DNA of 64,000 nucleotides, taken from NCBI RefSeq assembly GCF_001426185.1, contig NZ_LMRP01000001.1, positions 908,765 to 972,764 on the forward strand, given 5' to 3'. The position numbers and the translations under genes were made by a program. This DNA comes from Rhodococcus sp. Leaf247 (GTDB lineage: Bacteria; Actinomycetota; Actinomycetes; Mycobacteriales; Mycobacteriaceae). Positions 51,983 through 62,007 of the stretch are shown piece after piece (the first letter of the stretch is position 1; each line of letters begins with the position of its first letter). The notes beneath the pieces were generated by a model. It was not told the origin of the DNA. It did no database searches and saw only the letters and a program-made list of their open reading frames with translations.

Positions 51983-53122
51983 ATGACTCTGCAGATCGGA
52001 TCTCTGACCCTGCGCAGTCCCGTCGTGCTCGCCCCGATGGCCGGGGTCACCAACGTCGCGTTCCGCACGCTGTGCCGCGAACTCGAGGAGCAGCTGACCG
52101 GAAGCACGTCCGGCCTCTACGTGTGCGAGATGGTCACCGCGCGCGCCCTCGTCGAGCGCCAACCCGCCACGCTGCACATGACCACCTTCGGGCCCACGGA
52201 GACACCGCGCTCGCTGCAGCTCTACACCGTGGACCCCGACACCACGTACGACGCCGCGAAGATGATCGTCGACGAGAACATGGCCGACCACATCGACATG
52301 AACTTCGGCTGCCCGGTGCCCAAGGTCACCCGCAAGGGTGGCGGTGCCGCCCTTCCGTACAAGCGCTCACTGTTCGGGCGGATCGTCGCAGCTGCGGTCA
52401 AGGCGACCGAGGGAACGGACATCCCGGTCACGGTCAAGTTCCGCATCGGCATCGACGACGAGCACCACACCCACCTCGATGCCGGCCGGATCGCCGCCGG
52501 CGAAGGCGCCGCGGCGGTCGCCCTCCACGCACGCACCGCCGCTCAGCGGTACTCCGGCACCGCCGACTGGTCCGAGATCGCCCGACTCAAGGACCACGTC
52601 CGGGACGTGCCCGTCCTCGGCAACGGCGACATCTTCGATGCCGGCGACGCCGCGCGCATGATGACGGAGACGGGCTGCGACGGAGTCGTCGTCGGCCGTG
52701 GATGCCTGGGCCGCCCATGGCTTTTCGCGGAGCTGTCCGCCGCGCTCCGAGGCACCACTGCGCCGACTCCGCCCACCCTCGGCGAGGTGTCGGTCATCAT
52801 GCGTCGTCACGCGCAGCTGCTCGCTGACCACCACGGCGAAGGACGCGGTCTGCGCGAGATGCGCAAGCACGTCGCCTGGTACATGCGCGGCTTTCCGGCC
52901 GGCTCGGATCTGCGGGTCCGGATGGCGACGGTGTCCACGCTGACCGAGCTCGACGACCTGCTCGCTCGACTCGACCCGACGGTTCCGTTCCCCGCCGACG
53001 CCGAGGGTCCCCGCGGCCGCCAGGGGTCGCCCGGGACGGTGTCGCTCCCGGACGGATGGCTCGACGATCCGGACGACTGCGCGGTGCCCGCGGGCGCCGA
53101 TCTGATGCACTCCGGCGGATGA
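51983..53122 (+). CDS. dusB: tRNA-dihydrouridine synthase
   Basis: 379 residues. FMN TIM-barrel with VVLAPMAGVTNVAFR, MNFGCPVPKVTRKGGGAAL (catalytic Cys), VKFRIGIDDEHHTHLDAG, HARTAAQRYSGTADW and GNGDIFDAGDA. Reduces specific uridines in tRNA with NADPH. The mycobacterial orthologue begins at the equivalent of ATG 51983; the in-frame GTG at 51971 would add four residues. Followed by the LCP gene 60 bp on. Confidence 0.94.
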   Translation: MTLQIGSLTLRSPVVLAPMAGVTNVAFRTLCRELEEQLTGSTSGLYVCEMVTARALVERQPATLHMTTFGPTETPRSLQLYTVDPDTTYDAAKMIVDENMADHIDMNFGCPVPKVTRKGGGAALPYKRSLFGRIVAAAVKATEGTDIPVTVKFRIGIDDEHHTHLDAGRIAAGEGAAAVALHARTAAQRYSGTADWSEIARLKDHVRDVPVLGNGDIFDAGDAARMMTETGCDGVVVGRGCLGRPWLFAELSAALRGTTAPTPPTLGEVSVIMRRHAQLLADHHGEGRGLREMRKHVAWYMRGFPAGSDLRVRMATVSTLTELDDLLARLDPTVPFPADAEGPRGRQGSPGTVSLPDGWLDDPDDCAVPAGADLMHSGG

Positions 53123-53182
53123 TCAGTAATATGGCGTCGATCCGTCGACCGCTCGTCGACGCGCGGACGATGGGAACGACAA

Positions 53183-55153
53183 GTGGGTGACGACGACGAC
53201 TCGGGGTCATCCACACCCGGACGTCGAGCCCCCTGGGAACGGCCCATTTCCCGCGTTCCCCGTTCGGATCAGGATTCGGGTCCGCGGCCTCCGGTCGAGC
53301 CCGTTCGACCTGACAGCCCGACCCCCCCGGACTCTCGGCCACGGCCGGACGACCCGAGGCCGGTAGCACCCACCCCCAGCCCTCCTTCCGACGACGAGGA
53401 CAAGCGCCTGTCCGTCGCCGAATTGGTGGACAAGGTCTCGAAGATCGCGTCGTCGCGCAACCGTCGGACCGACGATCACCCGACACGCTCCGCTCCGCCC
53501 GAGCCCGACGCCGAGACCGACCCGCCGACCGTCGTCATACCGCCGGTACCCGCCCCTTCCCGGGAAATCTCGGACAAGGATCGCCCCGCCCCGGAAGCCG
53601 TGGGCCCGATCCCACCGCCCGCGTTGACCAGGCTCGCCCTGAGCCGGGCCCGCAAGCGCCGACGCGTTCGCGTGTTCGGCCGCATCGGAGTGTCGATGGT
53701 GTCGATCCTGGCGCTCCTCGTCACCGGCGTCGTCTGGGGTTATCTGCGGGCGACCGACCGCGGGTTCGAGCAGGTCGCCGCGCTGGACACCGAATCGACG
53801 GACGTGGTCGACGCCCCCGGCCAGTACGGCGACGAGACGTACCTGATCGTGGGTACCGATACTCGCGCAGGTGCCAGTGGTGAGATCGGTGCCGGCACGG
53901 AGGCCGACGCCGAGGGTGCGCGCTCCGACACCGTCATGCTGATCAACATCCCCGCCGACCGCAGCCGCGTGGTCGCGGTGTCGTTTCCCCGAGACCTCGA
54001 CGTCGAACGCCCGGAGTGCGAGGGATGGAACAGCACGACGGGCGACTACACCGGTGAGATGTTCCCGGCCGCGGACGGCGACAAGCTGAACGCCACCTAC
54101 GCCCTCGGTGGGCCGAAATGCCTCGTCAAGATCATCCAGAAGATCTCGGGACTCCGGATCGGACACTTCGTCGGCATCGACTTCGCCGGCTTCGAGTCGA
54201 TGGTCAACGAGGTCGGCGGCGTCGACGTCTGCACGCCCGTTCCGTTGGTCGACGACGAACTCGGGACGGTCCTGGCCACGACGGGTGAGCAACGCATCGA
54301 CGGACGCACCGCGTTGAACTACGTCCGCGCCCGCAAGGTGGAAGCCGAAGGCACCGGAGACTACGGACGCATCAAGCGTCAGCAGCTGTTCCTGTCGTCG
54401 TTGCTCCGCTCGGTGCTGAGCAATCGGGTGCTGTTCGATCCGGGCGCGCTGAACGGCTTCGTCACCGCGTTCACGAGGGACACGTTCGTCGAGAACGTCA
54501 AGACCTCGGACCTGCTCACTCTCGGCAAATCGTTACGGGGCGTGGCCGCCGGCGCGGTCACGTTCCTGACCGTGCCGACGTCGGGAACGACCGATTACGG
54601 CAACGAGATCCCGCGGACCGACGACATCAAGGCCATCTTCCAGGCCATCATCGACGACCAACCGCTGCCCGGTGAAGAGCGCGCCGCGGAGGTTCCCGGG
54701 GCTCCCGTGACGACGGCGCCTCCCATCACGTCCGAGCCGCAGATCGCGGTCGATCCCTCCACGGTGTCGGTGCAGATCTCGAACGGGTCCGAGATCAGCG
54801 GACTCGCTGCCACCACGGCCGACGAACTCGCCGCGTACGGGTTCCAGATCATGGGCACGGGTAACGCCGAGGTGCCGGGATCTGCCGCCACCGTCGTGCG
54901 CTACGGCACCGGGTCGATCGCCGAGGCCGAGACCGTCGCGAGCGCCATTCCGGGAGCGGTGCTCGAGGAACTCCCGAGCCTCGGAGGCATCGTCGACGTG
55001 GTGCTGGGATCGGAGTACCAGGGGTTCACGTCCGTTCCCACCGCCGTCGGCGAGGTCCTTCCGACCTTCCAGGTGGGAACATCCGGGGCCACCGAGGTCG
55101 CTCTCCCGAGCGATCTCACGGTCACGAACGGCGCCGACGACGCCTGCGTGTGA
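53183..55153 (+). CDS. LytR-CpsA-Psr (LCP) cell-wall ligase with C-terminal LytR_C domain
   Basis: 656 residues. A ~150-residue disordered, Pro/Asp-rich cytoplasmic N-terminus, one membrane helix (~165-188), then the LCP domain: LIVGTDTRAGA, ARSDTVMLINIPADRSRVVAVSFPRDLDV, INEVGGVDVC-like VNEVGGVDVCTP, and RKVEAEGTGDYGRIKRQQLF. The conserved Asp/Arg set is intact. A LytR_C domain follows (~525-610, VSVQISNGSEISGLAATTADEL). Attaches arabinogalactan or related polymer to peptidoglycan outside the membrane. GTG start. Confidence 0.92.
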   Translation: MGDDDDSGSSTPGRRAPWERPISRVPRSDQDSGPRPPVEPVRPDSPTPPDSRPRPDDPRPVAPTPSPPSDDEDKRLSVAELVDKVSKIASSRNRRTDDHPTRSAPPEPDAETDPPTVVIPPVPAPSREISDKDRPAPEAVGPIPPPALTRLALSRARKRRRVRVFGRIGVSMVSILALLVTGVVWGYLRATDRGFEQVAALDTESTDVVDAPGQYGDETYLIVGTDTRAGASGEIGAGTEADAEGARSDTVMLINIPADRSRVVAVSFPRDLDVERPECEGWNSTTGDYTGEMFPAADGDKLNATYALGGPKCLVKIIQKISGLRIGHFVGIDFAGFESMVNEVGGVDVCTPVPLVDDELGTVLATTGEQRIDGRTALNYVRARKVEAEGTGDYGRIKRQQLFLSSLLRSVLSNRVLFDPGALNGFVTAFTRDTFVENVKTSDLLTLGKSLRGVAAGAVTFLTVPTSGTTDYGNEIPRTDDIKAIFQAIIDDQPLPGEERAAEVPGAPVTTAPPITSEPQIAVDPSTVSVQISNGSEISGLAATTADELAAYGFQIMGTGNAEVPGSAATVVRYGTGSIAEAETVASAIPGAVLEELPSLGGIVDVVLGSEYQGFTSVPTAVGEVLPTFQVGTSGATEVALPSDLTVTNGADDACV

Positions 55154-55166
55154 ATCGATAACCCGC

Positions 55167-55188
55167 ATTCACCGCCCGTTCACCGCCT
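55167..55188 (+). promoter_or_regulatory. PHO-box-like direct repeat before phoU
   Basis: Two 11-nt units, ATTCACCGCCC and GTTCACCGCCT, in direct tandem, matching PhoP/RegX3 boxes (GTTCACC per unit). It ends 28 nt before the TAAAAT -10 hexamer (55217-55222). Confidence 0.75.
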
Positions 55189-55228
55189 GCATGCCCGTTG
55201 CCCATGTCGAGCCGAGTAAAATCGGACC

Positions 55229-55906
55229 ATGCGCGTGGCTTACAACGAACAGATGACAGAACTCGCCGACCTGCTCGGCGAGATGGCCGCATTGGCCGGT
55301 AGTGCGATGGAGCGTGCCACGCAGTCCTTGCTGCAGGCCGACCTCCGTATCGCCGAGCAGGTGATCGGCGAACACGAGAGGATCACCGATCTCAGCTCCC
55401 AGGCCGAGGAGCGTGCGTTCGCCCTCCTCGCCCTCCAGGCCCCCGTCGCCGGCGATCTCCGATCGGTGGTCTCCGGCATCCAGATCGTCGCCGACATCGA
55501 CCGCATGGGCGCCCTGGCTCTCCACGTCGCCAAGATAGCGCGTCGTCGCCATCCTCAGCACGCCCTGCCCGAGGAAGTGAACGGCTACTTCGCCGAGATG
55601 GGCCGCATCGCCGTGGCTCTCGGATCGTCGGCACGCGAGGTGCTCGAGACCCGCGACCCCGAGCGCGCCGCGAAGCTCCGCGAGGAGGACGAGGCGATGG
55701 ACGACCTGCACCGTCACCTCTTCAGCGTCCTGATGGACAAGGAGTGGAGCCACGGAGTCGCTGCGGCCGTCGACGTCACGCTGCTCGGACGCTTCTACGA
55801 GCGTTTCGCCGACCATGCCGTGGAGGTGGGCCGTCGAGTGATCTTCCTGGTCACCGGCAGCCTGCCCAGCGACCTGCCGACTCCCCCCGCGCAGCACGTC
55901 TCCTGA
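55229..55906 (+). CDS. phoU: PhoU phosphate-signalling regulator
   Basis: 225 residues, two PhoU three-helix repeats. The N-terminus [27 protein letters not shown] and the metal-binding E/DxxxD runs ([32 protein letters not shown]) are typical. It links Pst transporter state to the phosphate two-component kinase and damps the Pho response. TAAAAT lies 6 nt before the ATG (leaderless), with a PHO box upstream. Convergent with pstB across a strong terminator. Confidence 0.95.
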   Translation: MRVAYNEQMTELADLLGEMAALAGSAMERATQSLLQADLRIAEQVIGEHERITDLSSQAEERAFALLALQAPVAGDLRSVVSGIQIVADIDRMGALALHVAKIARRRHPQHALPEEVNGYFAEMGRIAVALGSSAREVLETRDPERAAKLREEDEAMDDLHRHLFSVLMDKEWSHGVAAAVDVTLLGRFYERFADHAVEVGRRVIFLVTGSLPSDLPTPPAQHVS

Positions 55907-55920
55907 CCCACACGCACACG

Positions 55921-55961
55921 GACGAAAGGGCGCCCTCCTGACCGGAGGGCGCCCTTTCGTC
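55921..55961. terminator. Bidirectional terminator, phoU and pstB
   Basis: Perfect 18-bp stem, GACGAAAGGGCGCCCTCC and its complement, with a 5-nt loop TGACC, between the convergent stops. Confidence 0.85.
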
Positions 55962-55981
55962 TGTGCGGAGGTTGTCGGTGT

Positions 55982-56758
55982 TTATCCGAAGCGGCCGGAG
56001 ATGTAGTCCTCGGTGGCCTTCTGCGTCGGGTTGGAGAAGATCTTCTCGGTGTCGTCGATCTCGATGAGGTTGCCGGGCTTACCGGTGGCCTCGAGGTTGA
56101 AGAAGCCGGTCTGATCGCTCACACGCGCAGCCTGCTGCATGTTGTGCGTGACGATCACGATGGTGAAGTCCTTCTTCAGCTCGCCGATCAGGTCCTCGAT
56201 CGCGAGCGTGGAGATGGGGTCCAGCGCGGAGCACGGCTCGTCCATGAGCAGCACATCCGGCTGCACCGCGATGGCTCGTGCGATGCACAGGCGCTGCTGC
56301 TGACCACCGGAGAGACCACCACCGGGCTTGTCGAGGCGGTCCTTGACCTCGGTCCAGAGGTTCGCGCCCTTGAGCGACTCCTCGGCGATCTCGTCGAGCT
56401 GCTTCTTGTTCTTGCCGCCCTGGAGCTTGAGGCCGGCGACGACGTTGTCGCGGATCGACATCGTCGGGAACGGGTTGGGACGCTGGAACACCATGCCGAT
56501 GGTGCGCCGGACGCCGACGGGGTCGACACCGGAGCCGTAGATGTCCTCGCCGTCGAGAAGCACGGAGCCTTCGACGCGGGCACCGGGGGTGACCTCGTGC
56601 ATGCGGTTCAGCGAGCGCAGGACGGTGGACTTGCCGCAGCCCGACGGTCCGATGAAGGCCGTGACACTACGAGGGGGGACGGAGAGCGTCACATTGGATA
56701 CGGCGTGGAACTTGCCGTAGAAGATGTTGACGTCTTTCAGATCGAGTCGCTTGGCCAT
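55982..56758 (-). CDS. pstB: Phosphate ABC transporter ATPase PstB
   Basis: 258 residues. Walker [11 protein letters not shown]-loop [11 protein letters not shown] signature [14 protein letters not shown], Walker [15 protein letters not shown]-loop VTHNMQ. Energises PstSCA uptake of phosphate and is last in pstSCAB, 17 bp after pstA. Confidence 0.97.
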   Translation of the reverse strand: MAKRLDLKDVNIFYGKFHAVSNVTLSVPPRSVTAFIGPSGCGKSTVLRSLNRMHEVTPGARVEGSVLLDGEDIYGSGVDPVGVRRTIGMVFQRPNPFPTMSIRDNVVAGLKLQGGKNKKQLDEIAEESLKGANLWTEVKDRLDKPGGGLSGGQQQRLCIARAIAVQPDVLLMDEPCSALDPISTLAIEDLIGELKKDFTIVIVTHNMQQAARVSDQTGFFNLEATGKPGNLIEIDDTEKIFSNPTQKATEDYISGRFG

Positions 56759-56775
56759 GTCGAGAATCCTTCAGG

Positions 56776-57699
56776 TCAGAAGTTCTTGGGGGCGAAGAAG
56801 CGGGACACCAGCTTCGCGCCGATGTTGAGGACCGCGACGATGAGGATGAGGGTGAGAGCTGCTCCCCACATCCGCTCGCTGGTCAGCGCGGCCGTACCGG
56901 CCTTCTGCAGATCGACCATCATCAGCGGCAGCGAGGTCTGCGGGCCGGCGAAGAGGTTGAAGTTGATGGCGGTGGCGGATCCCACGAGGATCAGCACCGG
57001 CGCGGTCTCTCCCATGACGCGGGCGAGGGCGAGCATGATTCCCGTGACGATGCCCGAGAGCGCCGTCGGGACGACGATCTTCGCGATGGTCTTCCACTTG
57101 GGCACCCCGAGTGCATACGACGCTTCGCGGAGATCCTGCGGAACGATGCGCAGCATCTCCTCCGCGGACCGCACGATCACCGGGATCATCAGCAGCACCA
57201 GGGCGAGGGAGACGGCGAGACCGGAGCGGTCGAAGCCGAACGTCGCGATCCAGAGGCTGTAGATGAACAGAGCCGCGACGATGGACGGGACACCCGTGAG
57301 GATGTCGACCATGAAGGTCGTGGCCTTCGCGAGCCGCGTTCCGACGCCGTACTCCACCAGGTAGATGGCGACGAAGATGCCGATCGGGATGGAGATGACC
57401 GCGCAGAACAGTCCTTGCAGGAGCGTGCCGACGATGGCGTGGTAGGCGCCGCCGCCCGGCTTGAAAGGTGTGACTCCGGCTTGCGAGAACTGCCACCAGT
57501 CGGCCGTCGCGACGGCGCCGATGCCCCGCGAGACGACGGTGTAGAGGACCCACACCAGCGGGATCAGAGCGATCACCACGGCCAGGGTCACCAGCACGGT
57601 GGCCAGCGAGTCGGACACCTTGCGGCGGGAACTGACACCCTGGAACGTCGGCTGCTTGACCGGCCGGTCCATGGTGGCCGTCGAGGCGTTGTCGGCCAT
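56776..57699 (-). CDS. pstA: Phosphate ABC permease PstA
   Basis: 307 residues, six membrane helices, with permease loop MIPVIVRSAEEMLRIVPQDLREASYALGVPKWKTIAKIVVPTAL, the EAA motif that docks on PstB. Forms the channel with PstC. Starts 3 bp after the pstC stop. Confidence 0.96.
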   Translation of the reverse strand: MADNASTATMDRPVKQPTFQGVSSRRKVSDSLATVLVTLAVVIALIPLVWVLYTVVSRGIGAVATADWWQFSQAGVTPFKPGGGAYHAIVGTLLQGLFCAVISIPIGIFVAIYLVEYGVGTRLAKATTFMVDILTGVPSIVAALFIYSLWIATFGFDRSGLAVSLALVLLMIPVIVRSAEEMLRIVPQDLREASYALGVPKWKTIAKIVVPTALSGIVTGIMLALARVMGETAPVLILVGSATAINFNLFAGPQTSLPLMMVDLQKAGTAALTSERMWGAALTLILIVAVLNIGAKLVSRFFAPKNF

Positions 57700-57702
57700 G
57701 GG

Positions 57703-58740
57703 TCAGTCCTTCTTTCCGGCGATGGCGGCGCGGGCGCCGGCGTTGACCACGAAGGTCAGGACGAAGAGAACGAGTCCCGCGGCGATGTACGCACCGGCCT
57801 GCAGCTGGTTGTTGAACTCACCGGCTGCCAGTGCGATCTTGGTGGCGAAGGTGTTGCCGCCGTCGAAGAGCGTCCACCCGAATGTTTCCTGGGTGCTGCG
57901 GATGATGATGTAGAGCGCGATGGTCTCGCCGAGCGCGCGGCCGAGGCCGAGCATCGAACCGCTGACGAATCCGGACTTGCCGAACGGAATGACGGTGGTG
58001 CGCACCACTTCCCAGCGAGTTGCACCGAGTGCGAGCGCAGCTTCGATGTGGCCCTTGGGTGTCTGGACGAACACCTCGCGGGTGACCGCGGCGATGATGG
58101 GCAGAATCATCACGGCGAGGACGATGGCACCGGTGAAGATGGTGCCGCCGCCGGCGATGGACACCGAGCCGGTGGCGAACAGCGGGAACCACGCCAGGTT
58201 GGTGTTGAGCCACTCGGCTGCCGGGGAGATGGCCGGCGCGAGGACGTAGAGGCCCCACAGGCCGAACACGATCGACGGCACCGCGGCCAGCAGATCGATG
58301 ACGTATCCCAGAGGACCCGCCAACCGCTTCGGCGCGTAGTGCGTCAGGTAGATCGCGATACCCAGCGCCACCGGCATCGCGAGGATCAGCGCGACGATGG
58401 ACACGGTGGCGGTCACGAGGAACAGGTCGCGGACGCCGAACAGCATCGCCGACGTGTCCGACGTGCTCCACTGGCCGTCGTACGTGAAGAAGTTGACGGT
58501 GTTGTTCTGCAGCGCGGGGATGGCCCGCCACAGGAGGAACCCACCGATCGCGGCGATCAGAACGATGACGAAGACACCGGACCCGGTGGCGAGCGTCGAG
58601 AAGATCCGGTCGCCCGGGCGGGTGACCGTACCTGTGGCTTTCTTGTCGGGCACTGGTGTCGGCGCTTCCGTCTTACGAGCGGCGTCGACGGCTGGGATGG
58701 TAGCCGGGGTGACGCCGCTGATCGAATGGGTGTCGCTCAT
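57703..58740 (-). CDS. pstC: Phosphate ABC permease PstC
   Basis: 345 residues with six membrane helices and an extended cytoplasmic N-terminus. The EAA loop is [42 protein letters not shown]. Start put at ATG 58740; a GTG at 58749 is three codons longer. A 79-bp gap with a 13-bp-stem hairpin separates it from pstS. Confidence 0.95.
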   Translation of the reverse strand: MSDTHSISGVTPATIPAVDAARKTEAPTPVPDKKATGTVTRPGDRIFSTLATGSGVFVIVLIAAIGGFLLWRAIPALQNNTVNFFTYDGQWSTSDTSAMLFGVRDLFLVTATVSIVALILAMPVALGIAIYLTHYAPKRLAGPLGYVIDLLAAVPSIVFGLWGLYVLAPAISPAAEWLNTNLAWFPLFATGSVSIAGGGTIFTGAIVLAVMILPIIAAVTREVFVQTPKGHIEAALALGATRWEVVRTTVIPFGKSGFVSGSMLGLGRALGETIALYIIIRSTQETFGWTLFDGGNTFATKIALAAGEFNNQLQAGAYIAAGLVLFVLTFVVNAGARAAIAGKKD

Positions 58741-58772
58741 ACCGCTCACTGTCTCGTGTGGTGGGGTACTTG

Positions 58773-58810
58773 CGTCGCCTGCATCACTCCGAGGAGCGAT
58801 GCAGGCGACG
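58773..58810 (-). terminator. Hairpin between pstS and pstC
   Basis: CGTCGCCTGCATC and GATGCAGGCGACG pair perfectly over 13 bp with a 12-nt loop, 10 bp after the pstS stop. Probably a partial terminator or RNA-stabilising stem that lets PstS be made in excess of the permease, as in many binding-protein operons. Confidence 0.7.
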
Positions 58811-58819
58811 ACCAGTGTG

Positions 58820-59917
58820 TCAGGAAATGGCGTTGATCGCCGTCACCAGACGCTCCTTGAAGCTGTCCGGGAGCGGCACGTAACCGGCAGCCTCGAGGCC
58901 TTCCTGGCCCTCGTTGGCAGCGCTGAGCAGGAACGACTTGACGCCCGCGGCGGTCTCCGCGTCGTAGCCCTTGGAGCAGACGATCTCGTAGGTCGAGAGC
59001 ACCAGCGGGTAGGAATCGGCGTCCTTGCTGGCGAACAGTGCGTCGGTGTCGAGCGCGAGGTCGTTTCCGTCACCGGAGAAGGTGACCGTGTCGATCGCCT
59101 TGGCGGCGGTCTCGGTGGTGAGCTCGACGGCACCGGCGCCGAAGTCGATCTGCGCCGCGGTCAGGTTCTCCTGATCGGCGAAGCCCTTCTCGACGTAGGT
59201 GATGGCGCCCGGGGTGGCGGCAGCGGCCTGAGCGACGCCCGACGAACCGTTGGCGCCCTCGCCCACTCCACCGGCCCAGTCGGAGCTGTGGTCCAGCGTC
59301 CAGGACTGCGGTGCGGCGTCGGACAGGAAGCGCTGGAAGTTGTCGCTCGTGCCCGAGGAATCCGAGCGGTAGATCGGCGTGATAGCGGTGGTCGGGAGCG
59401 TCGCGCCCTCGTTCAGCGCGGCGATGGCCGGATCGTTCCAGGTGGTGATCTTGCCGGTGAAGATCTGGGCGATGACGTCGGGCGTCAGGACCAGGTCGTC
59501 GACACCGTCGAGCGTGTAGGCCACGGCGACCGGGCCGAACACGAGGGGAAGGTTCCACGCCGGGTTGCCGGCGCAGCGCGTGGCAGCCGCGTCGGCCTGC
59601 TCTTCCTTGATGGACGAGTCCGAGCCCGCGAAGTCCACGAGACCGGCGACGAACTGGGTACGGCCGTTACCGGAACCGCTGACCGTGTACTCCACTGCCT
59701 TGCCGGAGCACACACCCGAGTAGACGGACGTGAAATTGGACATCGCGTTCTGCTGCGCCGACGACCCTTCGCCGGTGACGGGACTCTTGCCCTCGCATGT
59801 CGCGGCGGAGTCACCACTGCCGGTGGCCTCGACGTTCGCGTCGGAACCACATGCAGCCAGCGTCAATCCGCCGACAGCCAGTACGCCCATGAGGGCAATG
59901 CTGCGCTCGAGCTTCAC
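58820..59917 (-). CDS. pstS: Phosphate-binding lipoprotein PstS
   Basis: 365 residues. Signal peptide with lipobox LTLAACGS (Cys ~23). Phosphate-binding loops [31 protein letters not shown] and [12 protein letters not shown] are all present. Captures phosphate outside the membrane for PstCAB. GTG at 59917 with GGAGGAG upstream, preferred over the longer frame to 59992. Preceded by a PHO box and a ~105-nt leader containing palindromes CGACCGATCGGTCG (59944-59957) and GCGATC-actc-GATCGC (59975-59990). Confidence 0.96.
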   Translation of the reverse strand: MKLERSIALMGVLAVGGLTLAACGSDANVEATGSGDSAATCEGKSPVTGEGSSAQQNAMSNFTSVYSGVCSGKAVEYTVSGSGNGRTQFVAGLVDFAGSDSSIKEEQADAAATRCAGNPAWNLPLVFGPVAVAYTLDGVDDLVLTPDVIAQIFTGKITTWNDPAIAALNEGATLPTTAITPIYRSDSSGTSDNFQRFLSDAAPQSWTLDHSSDWAGGVGEGANGSSGVAQAAAATPGAITYVEKGFADQENLTAAQIDFGAGAVELTTETAAKAIDTVTFSGDGNDLALDTDALFASKDADSYPLVLSTYEIVCSKGYDAETAAGVKSFLLSAANEGQEGLEAAGYVPLPDSFKERLVTAINAIS

Positions 59918-60018
59918 CTGTCTCCTCCAGAAACAGCCCGTCGCGACCGATCGGTCGGCGGGCGAGAAAAGGATGCGATCACTCGATCGCAACGGTTAGC
60001 GTGCGCTACCCGAGGGAG

Positions 60019-60073
60019 AACGTAAGCGCCGGTGGTGGACGGTGTGCCGCGCCTCCGTGAACGGAAGGTGAAC
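60019..60073 (-). promoter_or_regulatory. pstS promoter with PHO-box direct repeat
   Basis: On the minus strand GTTCACCTTCC and GTTCACGGAGG (60073-60052) are two 11-nt PHO units. A TACGTT -10 candidate (60024-60019) follows 27 nt later, about 100 nt before the pstS GTG. Spacing matches the phoU promoter. Confidence 0.75.
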
Positions 60074-60129
60074 AAGGCGACCGGATGCCCGGAAAGGCAT
60101 GAGATATCGGTCTCGAGAACGCCGGACGA

Positions 60130-61035
60130 TCAGGCGCGGGCGAACGCCGCATCGACGTGGAACGTGGTGAAACCGAGCTTGCTGTACGTGTGGACGGCGG
60201 CCGTGTTGTCCGACTCGACGTAGAGCAGTACCGCGGGCAGTTCGCGATCGGCGAGGTAGCGCAGGCCGGCCAGGGTCAGCAGTGCGCCCAGACCCTTGCC
60301 CTGCGCGTTCGGGTCGATGCCGACGACGTAGACCTCCCCGAGTTCGGGGTCGTCGCCGGTCGGGGGGTGAACCTTGGTCCAGTGGAAACCGAGAATCGTG
60401 TCGGGATCGTCCGCGGACGTGGCGACGAACAGACCCTCCGGGTCGAACCAGTCCTCGGCTCGACGCTCGTCGATGTCGGCGCCGGTCCAGCCGCCCTGCT
60501 CCGGATGCCACGCGAAGGCGGCGTTGTTGACGCGAAGGATCTCGGCGTCGTCGCCGTCGCGATAGGTGCGCAGTGTGATGCCCTCGCGTACGGGGAGTTC
60601 CGGAAGCGGGATGTCCGAGCCCAGGGGGCGACGCATCTGCAGCAGCTCCCGGACGACGGTCAAGCCCAGTTTCTCCGCCACGCGATCCGCCGACGGGAGC
60701 CTGCCGTGCGCCCACACGCGTGCGGTGGGTGACGGCAGAGCTCGCTCGACCAGCTGCGTTCCGATGCCTCGACCGCGCGCATCGGGGTGGACGACGACCT
60801 CGGCCATCGCCGGGGTGTCGCCGTGCTCGGGTGCCAGCGTTGCGTAGCCGACGAGTCGACCATCGTCGAGGGCGAGCAGATGCTCGTCGTCACGGGGTGA
60901 CTCGACGGCCCGTTCCGCCTGCTCGGACAGTGGCGGAGTGCCGTCGACGACGGTGGCGCGCGCGATCGCGTCGCGGACCAGCTGCGCTTCCTCCGGCGTC
61001 GGGCGACGGGAGTCGATCGAGATGTCTGCGGCCAT
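60130..61035 (-). CDS. mshD: Mycothiol synthase MshD
   Basis: 301 residues with two GNAT domains. Acetyl-CoA loops HPDARGRGIGTQLVERAL (domain 1) and DPNAQGKGLGALLTLAGLRYL (domain 2); between them WTGADIDERRAEDWFDPEGL, a motif of this enzyme. Acetylates the cysteine of Cys-GlcN-inositol, the last step to mycothiol, the main thiol of actinobacteria. ATG at 61035 lies one base after the glnR stop, so the two are coupled, as in M. tuberculosis Rv0819-Rv0818. Confidence 0.95.
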   Translation of the reverse strand: MAADISIDSRRPTPEEAQLVRDAIARATVVDGTPPLSEQAERAVESPRDDEHLLALDDGRLVGYATLAPEHGDTPAMAEVVVHPDARGRGIGTQLVERALPSPTARVWAHGRLPSADRVAEKLGLTVVRELLQMRRPLGSDIPLPELPVREGITLRTYRDGDDAEILRVNNAAFAWHPEQGGWTGADIDERRAEDWFDPEGLFVATSADDPDTILGFHWTKVHPPTGDDPELGEVYVVGIDPNAQGKGLGALLTLAGLRYLADRELPAVLLYVESDNTAAVHTYSKLGFTTFHVDAAFARA

Positions 61036-61036
61036 G

Positions 61037-61837
61037 TCAGGAACCCGACCGGTCGGACGGAGCGAACGAGCTCGAGGCGGAGGACGACACGGGCTGGGGA
61101 GCGTCGTCGACGGGCATGTCCGCGTCCAGGTCGGAGGTGTCGTCGGCAGACGACGATCCCTTGCCCGCACGGCTGGGACGGACGGCCTTGTAGCCGACGT
61201 TCCGGACGGTACCGATCAGCGATTCGTACTCGGTGCCGAGCTTCGCCCGCAGTCGACGCACGTGGACGTCCACCGTGCGGGTGCCTCCGAAGAAATCGTA
61301 TCCCCAGACTTCCTGCAGGAGCTGAGCGCGAGTGAACACCCGACCGGCGTGCTGGGCCAAGTACTTGAGCAGCTCGAATTCCTTGTACGTCAGGTCGAGC
61401 GGCCGGCCCCGCAGGCGCGCGGTGTACGTGCCCTCGTCGATGACGAGCTCGCCGAGCGTGATCTTTCCCGACGCCTCGGGACTGCTGACTCCGCCGTGGC
61501 GGCCGACGAGCAGACGAAGCCTCGCGTCGAGCTCGGCGGGCCCGGTGGTGGGAAGCAGGATGTCGTCGAGTCCCCACTCGGCGTTGACCGCGACCAGCCC
61601 GCCCTCGGTGAGGACGGCGACCACGGGAATCGAGGAGCCGGCGCTGCCGAGGAGTCTGCACAGTCCACGTGCCGCCGCGAGGTCGGTGCGGGCGTCGACG
61701 AGCGCTATGTCGGCACTGCCGGCTTCGAGGAGAGAGGAGACCTCCGTCGGCGCCGGGCGGACCGTGTGCGCGAGCAGGACCAGGGACGGCAGAACGGACT
61801 CCGGGTCCGGGTCGGAGGTCAGCAGCAGTAACTCCAC
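61037..61837 (-). CDS. glnR: GlnR-type OmpR-family nitrogen regulator
   Basis: 266 residues. Receiver-like N-terminus ([32 protein letters not shown]) lacking the usual acidic triad: an orphan, non-phosphorylated receiver as in GlnR. Winged-helix C-terminal half [58 protein letters not shown]. Regulates ammonium, nitrate and glutamine metabolism genes in actinobacteria. A Ser/Asp-rich tail of ~40 residues follows. GTG at 61837 with GAGGAGG upstream. Divergent from lmeA. Confidence 0.92.
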   Translation of the reverse strand: MELLLLTSDPDPESVLPSLVLLAHTVRPAPTEVSSLLEAGSADIALVDARTDLAAARGLCRLLGSAGSSIPVVAVLTEGGLVAVNAEWGLDDILLPTTGPAELDARLRLLVGRHGGVSSPEASGKITLGELVIDEGTYTARLRGRPLDLTYKEFELLKYLAQHAGRVFTRAQLLQEVWGYDFFGGTRTVDVHVRRLRAKLGTEYESLIGTVRNVGYKAVRPSRAGKGSSSADDTSDLDADMPVDDAPQPVSSSASSSFAPSDRSGS

Positions 61838-62007
61838 GGGGCCTCCTCGTCTCGTCGGCGGGTCCCACGACCTGCGGTGGGCGGTTGTCGCTGGATCACA
61901 GACTAACCTGTCCGGAGTCAGGAACCCTCGCCCACGACGTGCGTCGCGCGGACGAGGGACCTCGATCCCCCGCTGTCATCGCCGTCCGACCGCCCGAGAG
62001 GAACTCC

